Assembly: GCA_905197435.1 (NCBI GenBank) | Contig: CAJJYX010000137.1 | Coordinates: forward strand, 1-8,903 | DNA: 8,903 bases | Reading direction: 5' to 3' | Source of the DNA: an uncultured Bacteroides sp. | GTDB lineage: Bacteria; Bacteroidota; Bacteroidia; Bacteroidales; Bacteroidaceae | Shown: positions 4,802-8,903 of the stretch, piece after piece | How positions within the stretch are numbered: the stretch's first letter is position 1 | Layout of the letters: each line of letters starts with the position of its first letter | Made by a program: the position numbers and the translations under genes | The notes under the pieces: generated by a model | What the model was told of the DNA's origin: nothing | The model's input: the letters and a program-made list of their open reading frames with translations, nothing else | Databases searched by the model: none

Positions 4802-4982
4802 TCTTATGTTATATAATCAGCAGAGGGGTTTTCCCTCCACCGGTTTTCTTCTATGTTTCAGACCGGCAAGGCTATACCCTGCCAAATCTTTTGCAAATTT
4901 ACAAAATTTCAGTCGGATTGAAAAATCATTTCAATATATTCTGTGTCAACACTGTTGCCGGAAATAGATAGAATATCGGGGA
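4802..4982. other. Rest of the gap between the leader RNA core and rteB
   Basis: No gene seen. It holds small reverse-strand hairpins in the 5' part of the leader: GGCAGG/CCTTGCC-type pairing at 4865-4883 and GAGGG/CCCTC at about 4824-4838. It also contains the promoter at 4894-4935. I see no T-tract terminator directly after rteB, so rteAB transcripts may read into the leader. Confidence 0.5.
4894..4935 (-). promoter_or_regulatory. Promoter of the leader RNA with an upstream inverted repeat
   Basis: TAAATTTG on the reverse strand (4901-4894) is a full TAnnTTTG match. A T-rich stretch (TTTT) lies about 20-21 nt upstream in place of a canonical TTTG. The perfect inverted repeat ATTGAAA (4917-4923) and TTTCAAT (4929-4935) covers the -33 area and may bind a regulator. 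A start near 4887 would give a leader of about 255 nt. Confidence 0.5.
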
Positions 4983-6296
4983 TTATCTTATCCCGTATTT
5001 CTTCATCTTCCGGTACAGTGTTGAAGAGTTTACATTCAACAATCGTGCGGTCTGTTCACGATGCCCGTTGCACGCTTGAAGGGCATTTGCAATGGCTTCC
5101 CTCTCGCTGTTTTCGTCTTTCAAAGGCAATATGTCCGGAGTTTTCTCCGTAATCCGAATATCAGTCTGACTGTCTGCGTTCAAGTCCGGCAACTCCAATA
5201 CAGGGGTTTCCGTAAGCAACACCGCCCGTTTGATCCGGTTCTGCAATTCCCTGACATTGCCCGGCCAACGATAAGAACGAAGTCGGTATATGGCATCTTT
5301 TGAAAAGCCTTTTGTCTCTTTCTTAAGTTCTTTGGAAAACCGTTCACGGAAAAATTCCGCCAAAGGCAAAATGTCATCAGCACACTCGGCCAAAGATGGC
5401 ATCCTGATTTCCATCTCTGCCAGACGGTGGTACAGGTCTTCCCGGAATCGTCCTTCCTTGATGGCCCGTTCCAGATTTTCATTCGTTGCCGCCACAATCC
5501 GCACGTCTGCCATCCGCTCCCTGTCGCTGCCGATAGGGGTATAGGTATTCTCCTGCAACACTCTAAGGAGCATGGACTGTATGTCAATAGGCATCGTGCC
5601 GATTTCATCCAGGAAGAGCGTACCGCCTTTTGCCATGTCGAAATATCCGTTCTTTGCCGTATCCGCACCGGTGAAGGCGCCTTTCTCGTGTCCGAACAGG
5701 AGGGATGCCGCAAGTTCGCGTGGCAACGCTCCGCAATTGACCGCTACAAACTTGCCGTCACGTCCGCTGTTCGCGTGAATGCCCTGTGCCACGGACTCCT
5801 TGCCGGTACCGTTGGCACCGAGTATCAGCACCGACATATCCGACGGGGCTACTATCCTCGCGTATCTCTCCACCTCAAGTATTTTAGGGCAGGTACGTCT
5901 GAACAGGTCTTTCGGTTTCGTGCGGACAGTCGCGAGCGGACGGAATATCTCTTCCGCCAGTTCAAGCAGGTGTTCCCGGTGTACCGGCTTGGGCAGATAG
6001 TCTTTTGCCCCCAACTTGATGGCGCGTACCGCATCCGGTATAGACCCGTATTCCGTTGTCACTATGAATGGAATGTCTTTCTTCTCTTTTGTGAGCCACT
6101 CTAAAAGCGATATTCCGTCACCTTCAGGCAAGCGCACATCGGACAATATGAAGTCGAACCGATGCTTGCGTATCAATGCACGTGCGGCCGGTTCACGCAT
6201 GGCGGTCATTACATCGTACCCCGCCTGTTCAAGCCAGTCTTTCTGGCGTTGTGACAAACTTATATTGTCTTCAACTATCAGTACCTTCTGTTTCAT
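4983..6296 (-). CDS. rteB: RteB-type sigma-54-dependent response regulator
   Basis: A 437-residue NtrC-family activator. Receiver domain 1-115 with acidic Glu9-Asp10, phospho-acceptor Asp53 (LSDVRLPEGDG) and Lys103. AAA+ domain about 135-360 with Walker A GANGTGKE (160-167), the sigma-54-contacting GAFTGA loop (206-211), Walker B GGTLFLDE (224-231) and FREDLYHRL (284-292). Fis-type helix-turn-helix about 397-437 (HREQTARLLNVNSSTLYRK). All key residues are intact. In CTnDOT, RteB is phosphorylated by RteA and activates rteC; the same circuit is inferred here, although rteC is not in the window. Its ATG lies inside the end of rteA (26-nt overlap), so the two are cotranscribed and probably translationally coupled. 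Confidence 0.93.
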   Translation of the reverse strand: MKQKVLIVEDNISLSQRQKDWLEQAGYDVMTAMREPAARALIRKHRFDFILSDVRLPEGDGISLLEWLTKEKKDIPFIVTTEYGSIPDAVRAIKLGAKDYLPKPVHREHLLELAEEIFRPLATVRTKPKDLFRRTCPKILEVERYARIVAPSDMSVLILGANGTGKESVAQGIHANSGRDGKFVAVNCGALPRELAASLLFGHEKGAFTGADTAKNGYFDMAKGGTLFLDEIGTMPIDIQSMLLRVLQENTYTPIGSDRERMADVRIVAATNENLERAIKEGRFREDLYHRLAEMEIRMPSLAECADDILPLAEFFRERFSKELKKETKGFSKDAIYRLRSYRWPGNVRELQNRIKRAVLLTETPVLELPDLNADSQTDIRITEKTPDILPLKDENSEREAIANALQACNGHREQTARLLNVNSSTLYRKMKKYGIR

Positions 6297-8631
6297 CGCT
6301 CATTTTCTTTATTTCCTTTTCAGCTTCTGTTATAAGTCCGGAGATGTGTCCTATCAGCAGCTTCACCTGTTCATTGACGGTATTCATATCGCATGCAGAA
6401 TCGTTTAACGTGGTGCGGAGTTTTACCAGTGGAGCATCGGCCCGTAACAACTCCAACGAGGGCTTTATCTCGTGGGCTATGTCATGGAGCTTTTCAATGT
6501 CCCCTGTCTTTATTGCCGATTGCAAGTCTGCCATATTTTGTTCGGACTGGATAATGAAAGTTCTTAGCAGTTCTCTTTTATCAAGCACATCTGCCGTGAA
6601 CGTGGCAAAATCCGGTGTATGTGACTCTTCCACATCGCGTGACACCACAGAAGAGACCATATCCAACAGTTCTCTCATGGAAAACGGCTTGTGGATGGAG
6701 TCCGTGAATCCGCCCTTTATGAATGCCTCTTTTTCTCCTTCTCCTCGTGCAGTCATGGCTACTATCGGAATTGTGTGTGAATTTCCGATGCTGGATTTGC
6801 GAAGCAATGCCAGAATTTCAAAACCGTTGGTTTCCGGCATCTGTATGTCGCTTAGCAGCAAGTCGTAATCCTGCCTGCGCATCTCATTGACCAGTTCTTT
6901 GGCATTGGAACAGGTGGTACACGATACTCCGTTGCGTTCAAGCATTTCCTTGGCTATTTCCAGTTGTAATGTGTCATTGTCTATAACAAGTACGCGCTGT
7001 GGCAATGGCAGACGGTCTTGCGGAACTGCCGACGCTTCACTATTGATTTTCTCATTGGAAACCGCTAACGGCAGGGATACACGAAATGTGCTGCCATGCC
7101 CGATTTTACTTTCCACATCAATGCTGCCTCCTAAAAGTTTGACCAATCCTTTTGTGATGGGCAAGCCCAACCCGAAACCTTCGGCATTCGCCTCAGACGA
7201 CAGGCGTTCAAACGGACGGAAGATACGCGAAACGGTGTCTTGATCCATACCGATTCCCGTATCCTTTATTTCTATATAAAGCATTCCATTTTCATATCGG
7301 ACATTGAACTGTATCATACCGGCGTTTGTAAACTTCACAGCATTCGTCAGTAGATTGTCTATAATTTGAGAGATACGATCCATGTCACCGCACAGTACGA
7401 CATCCGTATTTTGGGAATCATGGTGGAATATGATTCCCTTATTATTGGCAATATGTGAAAATCCGGTCACAATACGTTCCAACAGATCATTAAGGTTGAA
7501 CGGTACATTGTTGCAGGTTTCCTTGGACTCGTTCAGGCGGTACACGTCCAGCAGATTGTTCAGCAGGTGCAGGATATGTTTGCACTCCGTTTCGATATTT
7601 TCCAAATGGTGATTCCTGCGTTTCCTGTCCCGGGTATCTTTTGCCAGTTCGACATATCCGTAAATGATGTTCAGGGGGCCGCGTATGTCATGCGAGATAG
7701 TAAGTATGACGTTTTTACGCGTTTCCAGCAGTTCATTATTCCGGTCAATGACACCCTCCATCTTTTTCCTGAGCAGCGAATCCCGTTTCAGATGTTTCTG
7801 GATAATCAGGTACGAGAACACCAGCAGGAGGATGGCGGCGATGATCAGCCCGGTGATGATGGAGGTGGAGCGTTGGTGCGCTTGGGCTATCTGCTCTTCC
7901 CTGTCCCGGAAGGCGGCTTGTGCATGGTCGCTGATGTTACCGAGCAGGGCGAACAGTTTGCGGTTCAGTTCCCTGTTGCGGATGCGCAGGCTGTCGGTGT
8001 AATTCTCCATGTTGCGTATCCGCTCCGCTTGCAGGGCGATAAGCTGTTCGTTCAGCGAGCGGAGCTTGTCGGACGAGGCGGGCACTTGCACCGTTTCCTT
8101 GCCGCCGAACCATCCGGCTATGCCTTTCTTCTTCTGCACGACGGTACGGGTCTGTGTCGCTTGCCTTGCAGCTTCTGGCAGATGGTTCACCAGCAGGCTG
8201 TCGGCTTTGTCCTGCTGGTGGAACACCTGCATGATTTGGTGCAGGTGTGTCTCCTTGTCCGCCAACAACTGTTGCAGGGTATCTATCTGCGACAGACCGA
8301 ATATGTAGCTATGGTTCGTTTGCAGCATTTGCAGCAGGCTGTCCACCCTCAGCCGTCTCGTTTGGTAGGCATGGTAGTCCTCATCCTCCCAAGCGATGAC
8401 GCTCTCGCCCAATGAGGCGAGTACCGTGATGTTGCGGTGTATCTCGGATATGTCACGGCGTGCCTGTCTGATTTCGTAGGTGTCGGCCTCGATTTTCCGA
8501 AGGCGTGCGTGTTCATGGAAAAGAATAGCGGCCATGCTGATGATGACCGCCATTAACATCATATAGCCGAAGAGGATTTTAGCTTGCAGGGGTATGTTTC
8601 TGTTCATATATAACAAGGTCATATTAAACAT
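6271..8631 (-). CDS. rteA: RteA-type hybrid sensor histidine kinase
   Basis: A 786-residue membrane-bound hybrid kinase. TM1 about 16-38, extracytoplasmic coiled-coil-rich sensor 40-255, TM2 about 257-278. HisKA with His314 (ISHDIRGPLN), HATPase with N box DNLLTNAVKF (425-434), G1 DTGIGMD (457-463) and G2 GFGLGL (485-490). Receiver about 545-660 with Asp551/Asp553, Asp595 (SDIQMPE) and Lys648. Hpt-like C-terminal domain about 685-775 with His720 (AHEIKPS). This gives a full phosphorelay toward RteB. The signal is unknown. The ATG at 8631 overlaps the upstream gene by 8 nt; ATG 8607 (MNRNIPLQ), just before TM1, is a plausible alternative. The sensor half is markedly more GC-rich than the kinase half. 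Confidence 0.93.
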   Translation of the reverse strand: MFNMTLLYMNRNIPLQAKILFGYMMLMAVIISMAAILFHEHARLRKIEADTYEIRQARRDISEIHRNITVLASLGESVIAWEDEDYHAYQTRRLRVDSLLQMLQTNHSYIFGLSQIDTLQQLLADKETHLHQIMQVFHQQDKADSLLVNHLPEAARQATQTRTVVQKKKGIAGWFGGKETVQVPASSDKLRSLNEQLIALQAERIRNMENYTDSLRIRNRELNRKLFALLGNISDHAQAAFRDREEQIAQAHQRSTSIITGLIIAAILLLVFSYLIIQKHLKRDSLLRKKMEGVIDRNNELLETRKNVILTISHDIRGPLNIIYGYVELAKDTRDRKRRNHHLENIETECKHILHLLNNLLDVYRLNESKETCNNVPFNLNDLLERIVTGFSHIANNKGIIFHHDSQNTDVVLCGDMDRISQIIDNLLTNAVKFTNAGMIQFNVRYENGMLYIEIKDTGIGMDQDTVSRIFRPFERLSSEANAEGFGLGLPITKGLVKLLGGSIDVESKIGHGSTFRVSLPLAVSNEKINSEASAVPQDRLPLPQRVLVIDNDTLQLEIAKEMLERNGVSCTTCSNAKELVNEMRRQDYDLLLSDIQMPETNGFEILALLRKSSIGNSHTIPIVAMTARGEGEKEAFIKGGFTDSIHKPFSMRELLDMVSSVVSRDVEESHTPDFATFTADVLDKRELLRTFIIQSEQNMADLQSAIKTGDIEKLHDIAHEIKPSLELLRADAPLVKLRTTLNDSACDMNTVNEQVKLLIGHISGLITEAEKEIKKMSDETEGTDS

Positions 8632-8903
8632 CTGTATCGTAAATCCTCTTTTGCAGCAGGTCTATAAAGTTCATGGCATCCATAGGGGTGGAGCGAGAGA
8701 GGTCGAACGAGAGTATCATAGCCTGCAGGCTGTTGTCATACGAACTTTTGCTGCCCTTGCGGTCTTGCCCGCCCTCCGTTTTTTCGGGGATGGAGACCAA
8801 CGCCTCCGCTTCGCTGCCGTCTATGCCGGAAAAGACGAAAGAACCGTCGTCCTGCCGGTCGATTTTCCCTCCGGCGGCTATTATCTGTTCCATCACTTTC
8901 CCT
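8624..8903 (-). CDS. 3' end of a gene with a MutS-like C-terminal tail (partial)
   Basis: The frame is open to the right edge, so the start is outside; a GTG-ATG at 8896-8891 gives 90 residues, but upstream codons (GK) are also open. The last 30 residues (LQAMILSFDLSRSTPMDAMN then FIDLLQKRI) resemble the extreme C-terminal helices of MutS, which typically read I-x-L-D-x-D-x-L-TP-x-EAL-x-x-L-x-x-LK. The middle is low-complexity and charged (EKTEGGQDRKGSKSS). Its end overlaps rteA by 8 nt, so it is probably in the same operon, in the place occupied by tetQ in CTnDOT. It could instead be an unrelated small element protein. Confidence 0.55.
   Translation of the reverse strand, partial: GKVMEQIIAAGGKIDRQDDGSFVFSGIDGSEAEALVSIPEKTEGGQDRKGSKSSYDNSLQAMILSFDLSRSTPMDAMNFIDLLQKRIYDTDV

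Noticed and set aside
4632..4901. Tetrahydrofolate riboswitch, considered because a DHFR-like gene follows
   Set aside because: The sequence does not resemble the THF riboswitch consensus as I remember it; the leader ORF plus terminator explains the structure better.
7567..8415. Forward open frame of about 282 codons opposite rteA
   Set aside because: It lies antisense to the GC-rich sensor half of rteA, where long shadow frames are expected; no domain visible.
1..8903. CRISPR array, tRNA or insertion sequence
   Set aside because: No regularly spaced repeats, no cloverleaf with conserved TTC loop, and no transposase were seen.

Overview
The window looks like the integration/excision and regulatory end of a Bacteroidales integrative conjugative element (a conjugative transposon related to the CTnDOT/CTnERL group). 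The evidence is two IntDOT-like tyrosine recombinases, a cluster of small Xis-like helix-turn-helix proteins, an RteA/RteB-type two-component pair, and promoter boxes matching the Bacteroides -7 consensus TAnnTTTG rather than an E. coli -10. No tetQ, ermF, rteC, transfer gene, tRNA, rRNA, insertion sequence or CRISPR array is visible.

Layout. (1) Positions 3-125 hold a possible 3' end of an unidentified gene, followed by about 330 bp without a gene that contains candidate core-site and promoter sequences. (2) Positions 453-3001 (+) carry two tandem, homologous tyrosine recombinases, closed by a strong bidirectional terminator at 3009-3056. (3) Positions 3068-3997 (-) carry three paralogous excisionase-like helix-turn-helix genes in one operon, convergent with the integrases. 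(4) Positions 4000-4235 are dense in inverted repeats and hold the probable control region of that operon. (5) Positions 4215-4631 (-) encode a short DHFR-fold (RibD C-terminal-like) protein. It is preceded by a leader of about 255 nt with its own promoter, a 33-codon leader ORF, nested and mutually exclusive RNA pairings, and an intrinsic terminator just before the gene. (6) Positions 4983-8631 (-) carry rteB (sigma-54-type response regulator) and rteA (hybrid sensor kinase), which overlap. (7) Positions 8624-8903 (-) hold the 3' end of a further gene whose tail resembles the extreme C-terminus of MutS; it overlaps rteA.

How the parts probably work together (inference from the CTnDOT paradigm). 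RteA senses an unknown signal and phosphorylates RteB, which activates element genes; the integrases and the Xis-like proteins determine integration and excision. The DHFR-fold gene lies between the regulators and the recombination module. Its leader has the architecture of a translation-responsive attenuator and is the most unusual item in the window.
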